Assembly: GCF_019393635.1 (NCBI RefSeq)
Contig: NC_057866.1
Span: forward strand, 10,178,223 to 10,242,222
Reading direction: 5' to 3'
Length of the DNA stretch: 64,000 nucleotides
From: Dromiciops gliroides
Lineage: Eukaryota > Chordata > Mammalia > Microbiotheria > Microbiotheriidae
Part shown: piece after piece, positions 12,552 to 24,023 of the stretch
Layout of the letters: each line of letters opens with the position of its first letter
Position numbering within the stretch: the stretch's first letter is position 1
Program-made: the position numbers and the translations under genes
Notes under the pieces: model-generated
What the model saw: the letters and a program-made list of their open reading frames with translations, nothing else
The model's database searches: none
What the model was told of the DNA's origin: nothing

Positions 12552-12632
12552 CTTCTTTCTTTTTTTTTTGGTGAGGCAATTGGGGTTAAGTGACTTGACC
12601 AGGGTCACACAGCTAGTAAGTGTCAAGTGTCT
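12552..12632 (-). repeat. 5'-truncated tRNA-derived SINE with target duplication
   Basis: Only the 3' half of the SINE (A tail to 'gtgtctg') is present, yet TCCCCAATTTC flanks both sides (12541 and 12633). This is a true 5'-truncated insertion rather than a later deletion. Confidence 0.88.
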
Positions 12633-12894
12633 GTCCCCAATTTCTAGGGGAGTGGAGAGTGGCTCAGGGCTTCTGCCCCCAAGGCCAAAACCAGCAGAAC
12701 ACCAATGAATGCCTCAGTGGCCCTGTAAGACTAGCTAAGCCTTAAAGTTGAGCTTAATGAACCTGGGGAGAGGAGGGAGGAAATGGAAGGATGGTCTTTC
12801 CTAGGTCAGGGACAGACCAGAGACCCAGCATCGAGTCATTGGCAGGAATGTAGCCAGGACTTAGCCAGGCCTCCTGACTCAAGGCTTCAGAGGG

Positions 12895-13190
12895 CATCCA
12901 CTCTAACCCTCTTATTTTACAGATGAGGAAACTGAGGCACAGGTGAGCTGGTGGTCACACAGCTAGTAAGTGGTAGGAGGCAGGATTTGAACTCAAGTCC
13001 TCCTACTGTACCATCAGATGCTCTTAAGAGCCATAACATTTGGCCCAGGAAGAGACCTCAGACCGTGTGATTTTTACAGATGGGGATACTGAGGCACAGA
13101 GGTCCAGGGATTTGGTCCAGGACACACAGCTAGCAATTGTGAGGGCTCAGATTCAGCCTGGGCATTCTTTAGCCTCCAAGCCTTTCCCCC
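12895..13190 (-). repeat. Two adjacent MIR-type fragments
   Basis: Two runs each contain a 'gaggcacag' and 'cacagctag' MIR signature (about 12900-13000 and 13060-13150). Both are decayed. Confidence 0.6.
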
Positions 13191-13463
13191 AGCAGGTCTG
13201 TGCTCTTTCCCGGCACTGGCTTTTCCTCTGGCCCTAACCCTCCCCTACACTTCTGGGCCTCCCTGAGCTCCCCTCATCAGAGCGAGCTCCTCTGGGCTCT
13301 CAGCCAATTCCCCTCCCTGCTGTCCCGCCCCACCTCGTCTCCCCCCTCTGGTCCCTGGCCAGCCCTCCTCATCAGGCCTCTGCCCTCCCGGAAAGCTTGA
13401 TCAAATTGGGAAAGTCCAGCCACGTGGGCCCCCCAAGCCCGGGATTCTGAGCAGCCTCAGGGT

Positions 13464-13472
13464 TTCAGAGAA
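13464..13472. promoter_or_regulatory. GAS (STAT1-type) site upstream of BATF2
   Basis: TTCAGAGAA fits the palindrome TTCNNNGAA about 150 bp upstream of the BATF2 start codon. It shares its last three bases (GAA, 13470-13472) with the ISRE. STAT1 binding is inferred from the motif and from the known interferon-gamma induction of BATF2. Confidence 0.7.
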
Positions 13473-13481
13473 ACTGAAACT
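13470..13481 (+). promoter_or_regulatory. ISRE / IRF site upstream of BATF2
   Basis: GAAACTGAAACT matches the ISRE consensus GAAANNGAAACT exactly. It lies about 30 bp upstream of a TATA-like box and 139 bp upstream of the ATG. BATF2 is known in eutherians as an interferon-induced gene, so the site fits its owner. Confidence 0.82.
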
Positions 13482-13511
13482 GGGCTCTGGGGGTGGAGTG
13501 GTGACCAGAGA

Positions 13512-13517
13512 TTTAAA
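13512..13517 (+). promoter_or_regulatory. TATA-like box of BATF2
   Basis: TTTAAA about 30 bp downstream of the ISRE. It predicts a transcription start near 13540 and a 5' leader of about 80 nt. An E-box CACGTG lies further upstream at 13421-13426. Confidence 0.55.
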
Positions 13518-13619
13518 GGGTTTGCTTCCTGCAGCTGCACTGGAAACTTGGAATCTGCAGGCAGCAAGAGGACACCCTGGGTCTCTCATTCACCTGGCCT
13601 TCCCACTGGGGAGCAGGCC

Positions 13620-16600
13620 ATGCACCTGTGCAGTGGGGCACCCCCCTCTGAGGAAGGGGAGCTTCGGCTGGTGAGGGTGAGTAGCTGGGCAGGAGAGGGG
13701 CCCTCCGGGAGAGGGGGAAGCAGGAGGACCAGGCTATGGCCTATCTATGCCCTAGATCTGGGGATAAAAGCCTATCCCCAGATCTCACCCCAAAGTTCCC
13801 TCCCTCCCTCCATCTTATGGGCAGAAAGACCCAGTAGATTCTAAGTTGACAGAACTGTGTTCTTGACTTACTCTGCCACTGACTCGGTCTAGGCCCTTCT
13901 CTGTGCCTCAATTTCCCTTTCTGGACAATGAAGAGACCAATCTCTTAAGAGTCTTCCCAGCTCTGAATCTAGAAAGCCGAATGTCCACCCCCCCAGACCC
14001 CTGCCCAGTCTCTGGACTTTGCTTTTCTTTCAAAACCCATGTGGTTTTTCCGTCTGCCTCAGCCCTGGTTCCGCTACGCTACGAGGCTTCCTTCGCATTA
14101 GCACTAGCTTCCTCTTTTCCTCTTCTAGATCGGAGGCGTCCTCTCTGCACTCCTCCATCCACTTATCTGTTAAACGTTAACTGGGATCAGAACCCCGGAC
14201 TCTAGGCTTTGGGTCTCTCTCCATCTTTTCTCCTAGTCCACTGCTAGACTTGGGGAAAGACTTGGGTTCAAATCTCACCCCTGATAGTCGCTTGTTGGTG
14301 GCCCTGGCTAAGTCTCTTTGCTCCTCCCAGACTGTTTCCTCATCTGTAAAATGGGATAATAATAGCACTCCCTCCCCTGGCTCTGGGTGAGGTTGGAATG
14401 AGATAATTCATGAAAAGGTTTTGCAAAATCCAGAGGGTTACAAGAGTCTGGCCTACACGAGGCTCCCAGATGGGGCAGTTGCTGCTGGGTCAGCACTCAG
14501 AGAGGGGAGGAGAACCCAGCAGTTAAGAGTCCCAAAAGGATGATGCCATGTGTGCCCAGCTGTGTGCCCCCCCCCAACCTGCCTAACACGGACAATATTG
14601 AGACATCGTTACAAGCTAGAAGGGAGTTTCCTTTAGACCAAGCTCTTGTTTGACACATTGGGAACCTGAGGCCCAGGCAGTAGGTCGATAAGCACTTATT
14701 AGGTGCCAACTGTGTGCGGGGCATACAAAGGACGGCTAAAAGTCCCTGTTCCCCAGGAGCTCACAGACGATGCTCAAATGGCCAGCTACAAACAAGGTCT
14801 GAACAGGATATGTCAGAGCACTAGAATTAAGGGAGTCTGGGAAGGGACAGGCCTTGTGACCAGCTCCTCTGACATGCCCTGGACACGATTTCCTTTTTTT
14901 TTTTTCTTTTTTTAGTGAGGCAATTGGGGTTAAGTGACTTGCCCAGGGTCACACAGCTAGTAAGTGTTAAGTGTCTGAGGCCGGATTTGAACTCAGGTCC
15001 TCCTGACTCCAGGGCCGGTGCTCTATCCACTGCGCCACCTAGCCGCCCCCAACACGATTTCCTTTAATCCTCTAGAAAACCTTGGCCTGGGTTCATGGAA
15101 GGTCTAAGTTTCGTTGGTAACTGGAGCAGGGGGCGGGGCAGGGCACGGCAGGCCCCTTGGAGAAGGTGCACTTGTCCACAGTGCTCCAATCAGGGCGGGC
15201 TTCTTGGAGGAAGCAGGCATCCCGAGGGACATCTGGGAGCAAGTCAGGGGGCATGGGAGAAACCCAGCTCTCTAGTATAGCAAGGACCGCTTGCCCTCAG
15301 GATCCCAGGGAGGTGGAGAGACAGCTGAAGCGGAGACAGAAGAACCGAGCAGCTGCCCAGCGGAGCAGGCAGAAGCATACGGACAAGGCCGATGAGCTGC
15401 ACCAGGTCTGCTCACCCTCTGTCCTGCACACGGGACTCTCCCCTGTTCCTCCTCACCATCTCTTCCCTCCCCAGGCTCCATTCACAGGATCCCAGCATTC
15501 TCAAGCTGGGAGGGACCTCAGGGGGCATCCAGCCCAACCCCTACCTGAGAAGGAGTCCCCTCTACAACCCTCCTTGTCTTTGCTTGAATACCTCAGGTGA
15601 TGGGGAACTCACTACTTTCTGAGGCAGTTCATCCCAGTTCTCAGTGTTAGGAAGCTTTTCCTGACATAACTGGTCCCTCTCTCCCCGGCTCCCACTTTTG
15701 CCCTCTGGGGCCAAGCAGAGAAGGCTGACACCTCTCCCCGGAATTAATTCTTCAGCTGCTTGAACTCAGTTCTCCCAGGGAGGTCTCAGTTTGGGGTCCA
15801 GACTCTGGGCTTGTTTCTGATGCTGTTTCTCCCTGGGCCCTGGAGAACAAGTGAACAGGGCAGAAGCCACCTTCCATCGTCCTCCGAGGTCACCTTTCTG
15901 CACCATGTGAGGCGGATGCCACCGGAATAAAGACCCCTATTTTAGGGGAGGACACCGAGGCCCTTGGAGGGGACGGGATGTCCTCCGGCTCCCAAGCTCT
16001 AGAGAAGCATCCCAGACCCTGCTCAGCTCAGCCTGGGGCCTGGGGCCTGGGGCCCAGTTCTGGGCTGCAGATTTGAGGAAGGAGCGTGACAAGTTGGAAA
16101 GAATCTGGGCAGGGGGAAGGGGGGGGGACGGGTCGGTGGTGGAGATCATGGCCTAGGAGGAGCTTGGAGAATCCACCAGTCAGCATTTATTAGGCACCTG
16201 CTGTGTACCGGGCAGGCACTGTGCTAGGCTCTGGGGACAGCCCATGGCATCCAGGGGCCAAGATTGTTTGCACCCAGCCCCAGTGAACGGCTCCGCTTCT
16301 CTAGTCCCTGCTACCACAAAAAGGGCTGCTGTGAATGTGTTGGTCCTTGCTCGGCCTGGCCAGTTGTGGCTGCCACACGGTGTAGGCCTCATAGATCTCC
16401 GGGTCAGAGGGCATGTGAGGCCCGAGCCGCAGACCCTCCAGGAGCAGCCGTCAGTGTGTGCCCGGCTTCCCACAGTCCCTGGCACAGACCGGCCTGGGGA
16501 TGCCAGAGCCCAGTGTCTCCCTTGTGTCCCGGCGTCCTCCCTCTGATCAGTCCTTCCCCTTGTTTGCTTCTGGCCTCAGCAACACGAGCGGCTGGAGAAG

Positions 16601-17122
16601 GACAACCGAGCCCTGCGGAAGGAGATCTGGTCTCTGCAGGCCGAGGTGAAGTGGTGGGTGCAGACCTTGGAGGAGCATGTCTGCCTCATGGCCGTGGTTC
16701 CCGCCTCTGCCCAGACTCATCCTGCCCGCTGGAGCCAGCCCGAGCCAGCCACCCAGGGCTCCCCACCTGGACAGCGGGCCTCCATCATGGTGCAGACCCT
16801 TCCCAGGCCTCTGCCGGCCCCTGCCTCTCCTTCTGCTGAGGCAACTCCTTCATCTTCTCCCGAGCAGGCTCTGGACCCTCCCGGCCTGGTCTCCACCTGC
16901 TCCCTCTGCTCCCCTCCAGTGCCCTTCTTGGTCACCTCACCCCCCGCAGGGTCTCCCCCTGGGGCTGCCACGACTCAGACTCAGGGGGCTTCCAGCCTGC
17001 GGGCCTCGCCTTCTGTTCTCGGCCCTGGTCTCCCGGCTCCCCCACAGCTGCCTGCTTGTCTGCTGTGGTCCTACAGCCACCCTCTGCCCAGAGGGGCTCC
17101 TCCGGCCTTGGCCCCAGAGTGA
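13620..17122 (+). CDS. BATF2: BATF2, basic leucine zipper ATF-like factor 2 (complete, 3 coding exons)
   Basis: Exons 13620-13670, 15301-15405 and 16580-17122 join in phase to 232 codons. Exon 1 encodes MHLCSGAPPSEEGELRL; human BATF2 also starts MHLC. Exon 2 holds the DNA-contacting basic region (KNRAAAQRSRQKHTDKAD). Exon 3 begins with the zipper (QHERLEKDN, ALRKEIWSLQAE) and continues as a Pro/Ser-rich tail of about 140 residues. The protein is a nuclear AP-1 family factor that partners JUN proteins and IRFs in interferon-driven transcription in macrophages and dendritic cells. It is shorter than the human protein (about 274 aa by memory), the difference lying in the fast-evolving tail. The promoter carries GAS and ISRE motifs. 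A SINE sits about 38 nt past the stop codon. No in-frame upstream ATG was seen. Confidence 0.95.
14255..14440 (+). repeat. MIR SINE
   Basis: MIR-like text 'tcctcatctgtaaaatgggataataatag' begins near 14335, preceded by 'cttgggttcaaatctcac'. It lies in BATF2 intron 1. Confidence 0.7.
14895..15050 (-). repeat. tRNA-derived marsupial SINE (short form)
   Basis: Complete reverse copy in BATF2 intron 1, flanked by ACACGATTTCCTT on both sides. Confidence 0.95.
15490..15745 (-). repeat. Old interspersed repeat, family unresolved
   Basis: Contains 'gatggggaactcactac', 'gttaggaagcttttcctgac' and 'tctggggccaagcag'. The same blocks recur at 19210-19410 and 45650-45790. It lies in BATF2 intron 2. Confidence 0.55.
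15928..15933 (+). terminator. Possible intronic polyadenylation signal in BATF2 intron 2
   Basis: An AATAAA sits in intron 2, downstream of the basic-region exon. If used it would end the mRNA before the zipper exon. It may be chance. Confidence 0.2.
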
Positions 17123-17159
17123 GCAGGCACGACCGGGCCTGGATCCTGCCCTCCATCCA

Positions 17160-17290
17160 TTTTTTATTTTTTTTGGTCAGGCATTTGGGGTTAAGTGACT
17201 TGCCCAGGGTCACACAACTAGTAAGATTTGAACTCAGGTCCTCCTGACTCCAGGGCCAGTGCTTTATCCACTGCGCCACCTAGCCGCCCC
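17160..17290 (-). repeat. tRNA-derived SINE with internal deletion, just past the BATF2 stop
   Basis: Reverse copy that jumps from 'caactagtaag' to 'atttgaactcaggtcctcc', so it has lost about 20-25 internal bases. It starts about 38 nt after the BATF2 stop and so probably lies in its 3' UTR. Confidence 0.9.
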
Positions 17291-17299
17291 CCCCCAATT

Positions 17300-19205
17300 C
17301 ATTTTTTGACCCATCTGCTTCTCTTTCCCTAACACATCACACTAATGCTCTGACCTCCCTCCCTGACCCTGACCTCAGCCTCTGAAGTTGCTCCACCAGC
17401 CCCTGCCCTCACTCACCACTTTCCTTCCCTCGGAATCCTGACCCACAGGACTGCCAGTGTCATCAGCTCCCTCTCTGGGGGCTGCAGAGAGGGCTGAGAG
17501 CGGGGCCGCCCACCCTGGGGACAGAACACGAGGGAGGCCCGGCTCTCACCCTGCACATCCCTTCCTTGGCTCCAGAATCCTGTAGCCTCCAAGGTCCAGT
17601 GGCCCAGCGGCATTTAGGGGAGGGTTGGGAGGCACAAGGAGCCCAGGTGTTTGTCCCAGTGCCCCTGCCAGCCCCTGCTGGCTTCGAAGGCCTAGGAGAA
17701 CAGAAACTGCTGATAGCAGGACATTTGTCTGACGTATGAGGGACCGATTACTGCCGGTGGCCGGCCGCTCCCTGAAAGCAGGGGCCTACTTCAGGGAGTC
17801 TGCTAATGGACACTCCCAGCCCTGTTAGCAGTCACCAAAGAAGCCTAGCTCTTCTTCCAACTTACTGTCCCCTCAGGAAAACATTGCCCCTGCTTGGCCT
17901 CAGTTTCTTCTCAGTTTCAAGAAGACTGAAAAGTGATGAAAAGCTTCAAATGCCAAGCGGAGCATTTTGTGTTCGATGCTAGAGGCACGAGGGGCCCCTG
18001 GATTTTGCTGAATTGGAGAGTCCACGATCAGGCCTGAGCTTTAGGGAGCTCAGTTTGACAGCAAGGGGAAGATGGACGTAGGAGTCCCAGTGAACCCGCC
18101 AGGCCTTGGCAGCTGATTGCACCTGGGGGATGATGCAGGAGCCTGAGGGGCTGGGAGGATGGGGTGCCAGCCGTCAGAGAGAAGTCCCTAAGAGGTTTTG
18201 GAGGGGAGAGGGCAAGGATTCCACATTGGGTGGGGTGGGTTCTGGGTGTCTGCAGGGCGTTCAGCCCAAAGTGTCCAGTGAGCAGCTAGAGATGCCCAGC
18301 TAGAGTCTGGGAGAGAGGTTAGGGCTGGAGAAGTAGATTTGGTCGTCCTCGGCACAGAGGTGACCGATCATGGAATCTGGGGTTGCCGATGCCGTCCCCC
18401 AGCCAGAAGGCAGAGGATCAGAGAAGAGGCCCGAGTCTCAGTCCGTCCACTCCCCAAATGCTCTTCCCGCCTGATGCTCTCAGGCCCTCCTGGGTGGTGG
18501 AAGCAGCTGTCGGTAGCTGACAGTAAGGGGGAGTGGGGGGGGGGCCCTGCCTCCAAGGGGCCCTGGGAGCTCCTTCCCCCTCCTGGAGCCCACCTGGACT
18601 GACCATGGGAGGAGGAAGTGGAGGAAATGTCAGCCCCGCTTCCAGCAGGAGGGAGCCAGAGAGGCTGTCCCACCCCTCCCCAGCCTGAGGAGGCCAAGAG
18701 CCTCAGAAATCCAAGTCTAAGCCCCAGCCTGGGCATGGCCCTGAGGCCCAGAGAGGAGGACTCTGTGCCATGGGGCACAGAGAGCTGCAACAAACACCCG
18801 CTGCCTCAGTTTCCATAGTTGTGTAGAGAAACACCACGTGGTTACAGTCTGAGGTGTCGGGGTCCTCTGTGAGAGCTGGGGCAGGGGTGGGGATAAGGTG
18901 GGGGTCACAGAAAATAAATGGAAGAGTCTTCAGCTGGTCTGGCCCATTCTTCCTGCTCACTGGTGAGTGTCCCAGCCCTGAGACCCTCAGGGCTTTGCAG
19001 GCCCCAGGGGAGCTAGGGGTCTCCAGACCTCCCTCCCATTTCCACTGATGGACCATGGGGTGCTGGGGGAAGTTGGGACCCTTTCTGTGGAGCCCCAGCA
19101 GGAGTTCTGCCTTGGGCAGGGCCATGCTGTGTGGCAAAGTGAGGGTCAGGAGGAAGGGGCTGCCCAGTGGTCAGTGCTCCGAGGGGGCAGCAGAGAGGGC
19201 CAGAA
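17300..19205. other. Gene-free stretch, probable BATF2 3' UTR then intergenic
   Basis: No exon-like block seen. The first AATAAA past BATF2 that I noticed is at about 18913, so the 3' end of BATF2 could be this far downstream or use a non-canonical signal. The rest is GC-rich unclassified sequence. Confidence 0.45.
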
Positions 19206-19209
19206 GAAA

Positions 19210-19410
19210 GTCCTAGGACTTCTGAGCCAGAAAGTCTTTGGGCACCATCTAGTCCAACCCAGACCTGAATGCAAATCACCAGGAAATGCTCATCCACCTT
19301 CCATTTGAAGAGCCCCAGGGACGGGGAACTCACTACCTCACAAGGCGGTCTCCCACTCTCAGCTCTGATGGTTAGGAAGTGTTTCCTCCCCTGCATCCTG
19401 CCATGTCCCC
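19210..19410 (-). repeat. Old interspersed repeat, family unresolved
   Basis: Shares 'ggggaactcactacctc' and 'gttaggaagtgtttcct' with the copy at 15490-15745. Confidence 0.5.
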
Positions 19411-20030
19411 CCATCTGCACTATCTTCTCCATGGCTTTGGCTCTCTGATGCTCACCAAGGGAGGAAATAAAGTGGGCAAAGATCAGGGGAGGAGCTGGGA
19501 CCAGAGAAAGAACAGAACTCCGGAGGCAGCAGCAGACTCAGTCACCTTCAGGCCTCACCAGGAGGGCTGCCTCCTTCAAGAGGCCTTGAGGCTCCCTATC
19601 ATACCCACTTATTACCTACTTATCTGTAAGACATTGTCTCTACCCAGCCGGCCAGGCCTCCACTGTAGAGTCCTGGCCTGGAGCCGAGTTCAAGTCCTGC
19701 CAAGTCCTAGCTGTGGGACCCCGGATCAGTCACTTAACTTCTGTTTACGGGGATCCCTTTTTACAGCTGAGGAACCTGAGGCTTAGGGCAGAGGACTTGC
19801 CCAGGGTCACACAGCTAGGAGAGAGGCCAAGGCAGCTCCATCTGCCTCTGAGTTGGGGGTCTTCTGGCTGTTGGAGCTGGCTGGTTTGAGGGAACAAGCT
19901 GGCATGCCCATTTGGGCAGAAATCAGCTCTTCCATGACTGGCCATCTAGGAGCCCAGGGATGGAGCCCCAGGGCCCAACAGCTGGGCTCTGGGCTCTAGG
20001 TTCACTGGAACAATAATGATAATAACAAGG

Positions 20031-20175
20031 GGGCAGCTAGGTGGCGTAGTGGATAGAGCACCGGCCCTGGAGTCAGGAGTACCTGAGCTCAAATCTGGCC
20101 TCAGACACTTAATACTTACTAGCCATGTGACCTTGGGCAAGTCACTTAACCCCAATTGCCTCACTAAAAAAAAAA
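20031..20175 (+). repeat. tRNA-derived marsupial SINE (short form)
   Basis: Complete copy inserted in an AATAATGATAATAAC-like stretch, which is repeated after the A tail. Confidence 0.93.
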
Positions 20176-20959
20176 AAAATAATAATAATAACAACAGGGG
20201 AGCCAGGGGTCCCCTCTGCTCAGCCCCTGGGCCCCCTCACCTTGGAACGTCCAGACTCCTCACCGATGGTCTGTCCCGCCTGGGCTTTCTGGTCTTTTGT
20301 GCTCTGTGTGGGCAGGGCCTGCCTCTGGAGGGGGGAGCTTGGCACATAGTAGGCACTTAATCAATCAATCAACATTTAAACAATCAATAGACATAAGTGC
20401 CTCCCCCCATCCTTCTGCCCTTGGGGGCAGGACCCCCAGGCTGTAGGGTGGGGCTACAATAAGAAGGCTGGGTGCCTTGTCTGGGGAGTCACTGTCCCAT
20501 AGGGACAAGCTCACTGGCCTCCCGTCCAGAGCCTCTGCTTCTAGCTAGGAGCCGGTGGAGGCCTGGAGTCACAGCTGCCCCTATCTGATGGCGCACAAGA
20601 GCCGGAGAGGGAGGCCCAGGAGAGACAGGAAGTGAAGCTGCTGACTCCTCTGGGACCCAGGGAAGCAGGAAGTTTCTCTACGGGAAAGCCCGGACTTCAG
20701 CTACCTTTGGGGCTCTCCCCAGGAGGGAGGAGACTCGCCTCCCTCGGCATCCTGGGCTAGCCTCCTCCAGAGCAGCCCTCCCTGCTCGCCAGCCATCTCT
20801 GGGCCTCAAGGCCGGATTCACCTGCTAGCCATTGCTCCTGCACAAGCATCCTTCTGTCCTGGGTGGGGCCGGCCTTGGGGAGCCAGGCCATAAGTGAGGG
20901 GTGTTTAGGAGCTAGGGGCCAGTGGGGGAGAATGTACAATCCAAAGCCCTGTGGGGGGG

Positions 20960-21105
20960 GGTAGACAGCTTGGTGGCGCAGTGGAGAAAGTGCTGGCCCT
21001 GAATTCAGGAGGACCTGAGTTCAAATTTGACCTCAGACACTTGACAGTTACTAGCTGTGTGACCCTGGGCAAGTCACTTAACCCTCACTGCCCTGCCAAA
21101 AAAAA
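20960..21105 (+). repeat. tRNA-derived marsupial SINE (diverged)
   Basis: Head altered to 'agacagcttggtggcgcagt'; 3' variant 'cactgccctgccaaaa'. Confidence 0.9.
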
Positions 21106-21667
21106 ATTAATAAAGTTCAGGGCACATTTGGTCAAGAGGCAACTCCATCTGCCTCTGCTGGTCAGTGTCGTCCTGTGAGAGATTTGGAGACTCCCCCGGG
21201 CCATGCAGCCAGTCCCACGAAGGATGTGGCCTGCCCCCACATGTCAGTAATGGCCTTCCAGCCTCTGCTACCCCAGACCCTGAGTGCCCATTCACCCTCG
21301 GACTGAGTCTGGAGCAAGCTTCAGAGCCAGGAGGTTGGCTCCGGGGGGCTTCAAAGCTAAATCTGAGACCTAGAGCAAGGATATACTCGATAGCCCCATC
21401 ATGGGAGAGATGGGCCCGGCCTCTGGGAGGGCAGCCTCCACTGTCCTTATGAAAGATGGCCCAGTCAGTCATAAGGTGACGGATCCAGCCCCCTCCTGTC
21501 CCTCCTTCACCTCTTCCACCAGTTCTAGTGCTCAAAGATCCCAAAGGGAAGGCCCAGAGAGGAAGTAACAGAAAGCACCTTCTCCTCCCACAAGTCATTG
21601 CTTCGGAATTCTACGCAAGAGGAAAGCTGTTGAAACCGGACAGTTAGGACCACAAGCATTTATTTTT

Positions 21668-21826
21668 TGTTGTTGTTGTTTTGTTTTTTGGTGAGGCAAT
21701 TGGAGTTAAGTGACTTGCCCAGGGTCACACAGCTAGTAAGTGTCAAGTGTCTGAGGCCGAATTTGAACTCATGTCTTCCTGACTCCAAGGCCAGTGCTCT
21801 ATCCACTGCGCCACCTAGCTGTCTCC
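21668..21826 (-). repeat. tRNA-derived marsupial SINE (short form)
   Basis: Reverse copy flanked by CACAAGCATTTATT on both sides. Confidence 0.95.
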
Positions 21827-21942
21827 CACAAGCATTTATTAAGCATTTACTGTCTATGGGCACTCCAAGGCTGTTGTTTGTTCCTTGAATCCCGTTCGAC
21901 ACCACCACAAACTGCCGTGGACAACCAGGGTAATTCAATTTA

Positions 21943-22103
21943 CTATTTGGTTTTTTTGTTTGTTTTTTTGCTGGGCAATGGGGGTTAAGTGACTTGCCCA
22001 GGGTCACACAGCTAGTAAGTGTCAAGTGTCTGAGGCCAGATTTTAACTCAGGCACTCCTGAATCCAGGGCCAGTGCTTTATCCACTGTGCCACCTAGGTG
22101 ACC
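21943..22103 (-). repeat. tRNA-derived marsupial SINE (short form)
   Basis: Reverse copy flanked by TCAATTTACTATTTG on both sides, 117 bp from the previous SINE and in the same orientation. Confidence 0.95.
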
Positions 22104-22109
22104 CTCAAT

Positions 22110-22835
22110 TTACTATTTGTAATATTCTTTTAGATTTAGTCTTTAAGCACTTATAATAACAACTTTTGCCTTCCCCCCATCTCCAAATTAAAATGAACAT
22201 TATATAACCATCATTATAAAATGTTGTACTACTTATAATCATGAAAATTCTAAAAATCAAAGTCTAAACCTCTTCATCAAGTAATTATGAATACTTTATG
22301 TAGGACATGCTGTAAGAATTAGAAGGAACCCGGTTAAGATCTCTTATGCTGACTATTATCTGCAAGACTTCAGATTGAATTTCTTTCTTTTGCAAATTTT
22401 GGGGGATAGAAAAACATTTTAAATGAAATAAGTGACAACTTGGAAGGCGTTTAGTGTAATAGAAGAATCCTGTTTAAACAATTTCAATGTCATACTTTTA
22501 AAACTTGAAAAAGGGGGTTGAAATATCTGCCACAAGACCAGACAATCTTAAATCTGGTTCCGCATCAAGTTTCTTCCCTGTTCTGATTTCAAGCCAGAAT
22601 AAAGTGAAAATGCTCACTTACACAAATATGTGGTGGAAAAGGGTGGGGGGGGGGAGGAAGAATGTTACCATCTTGCTGAGGAGATGAAAATTAATTTCCT
22701 ACCTTCAGTTGCTAATCAGTGGATGAAAACGAATAGCTGGTTAGAATGAAAAATATTTACTTTTCTCCTGGTGAATGACGAGTGTGGCATTAAACACTAA
22801 GTGCCCTTAAAGCACATTATTGCTGTTGCTTTGCT
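22110..22835. other. AT-rich gene-free stretch, nothing recognised
   Basis: An AT-rich island in otherwise GC-rich sequence. It may be an old unclassified repeat; I see no coding potential. Confidence 0.4.
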
Positions 22836-22837
22836 TT

Positions 22838-23135
22838 TAGCAATTCAATTCAGTTGTATCTGACTCTTAGAGTTCTCCTTGGGGAGGTGTAGAAGGAGTT
22901 CGGGGGACTTGTTTTGTCATTTGAAAGCAACAAGAGACCCCCATTTGGGGTTTTCTTGGCAGAGATACTGGAGGGGTTTGCCATTGCCTTATCCAGCTCA
23001 TTTGACAGATGAGGAAATGGAGCCCAACAGGGTGAAGTGACTTGTCCAGGGTCACACAACTAGTGAGTGTCTGAGGCTGGATTTGAACTCGGATCTTCCT
23101 GACTCCAGGCCTAATGCTCTAACCACTGACCCAGC
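22838..23135 (-). repeat. SINE with BovB/RTE-like 3' part
   Basis: In reverse: 'cattcaattcagttg'-type tail, then 'ccccatttggggttttcttg', 'tggaggggtttgccattgcc', then the tRNA-like head half ending 'ctctaaccactg'. Related copies lie at 26430-26632 and 36188-36395. Confidence 0.8.
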
Positions 23136-23739
23136 ATTTTTATCATTGTTTCTACATAAATGTCATAGGGGAAGTCTCTATGAACAGCTCTCTTTTACCC
23201 TGGGCACACCAGCTTCACTCTCACAGAAACGCTATTGAATGCCGGACCCCTCTTTAAATATGGCCCCAGGATTGTTGTGAGGCACCAAGGAGTCAGTGTA
23301 TGTAAAGGGATGTGCATCATATAAGCTAGCCTTGAAGGAAGGAAGGAAGTGCTTCTTCTCTAAGTCCTCCTCATTGGGGGTCAGTCGATGACCTCAGGAA
23401 GCTTACATGCTAAGGAGGAGACAGCACCTAACGGGGGCTGGTGGGTGGCCAGGGCTGGGGCTTCCCTTCCAAAGCACCCAGGATGGGTGTTGGAGGGGGG
23501 CCGCTATCTGATGAGGTTATGTGGGGCATAAGGGACAGAGCCGGGACTCCCCCCCAGCCCTTGGAGCCCAAATAAGCAGACCCCACCATGGGGTCCCAGC
23601 AGCCTCCTAGACCTCACAGCCAAGGGCCATGAGAGCTTCAAGGGACCTCTGAGGGCATCTAGTCCAATGCCTTTCTTTTACAGAAGGGGAAACTGAGGAA
23701 CAGCGGGGTTAAGTCATTCACTTGAGATTGCTGTGAAGA

Positions 23740-23965
23740 ATGCATTTTGTTAACCTTGAAGTACTAGGTCTAAATAAATAATTACTATCAAGTATAATTA
23801 TTCATTATAATTTATCAATAATTTACCAATTCAACTTTAATTTATTTATAGTTATATTATATTTATAATTAATTTAGCAATTAATAACAATAATGACAAC
23901 AGGGATTATAATCATAGCAGTAATGATGGTAACAGGAACAATAATGACAATAATAACAAAACCGG
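23740..23965. repeat. AT-rich (TAA/TAAT)-type low-complexity tract
   Basis: Imperfect AATAAT / TTATAAT units over about 220 bp. Confidence 0.7.
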
Positions 23966-24023
23966 AGACAGGGCTTGCCTGGGTCAGGGGCCAAGAAGCT
24001 CTGGGCTCAAATCTCCCGTGGCC

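Noticed and set aside
13408-13417. GGGAAAGTCC as an NF-kappaB site upstream of BATF2
   Set aside because: It misses the consensus at one position; too weak to list as a feature.
13548-13619. In-frame N-terminal extension of BATF2
   Set aside because: It starts with TTG, not ATG, and human BATF2 starts at the MHLC methionine.
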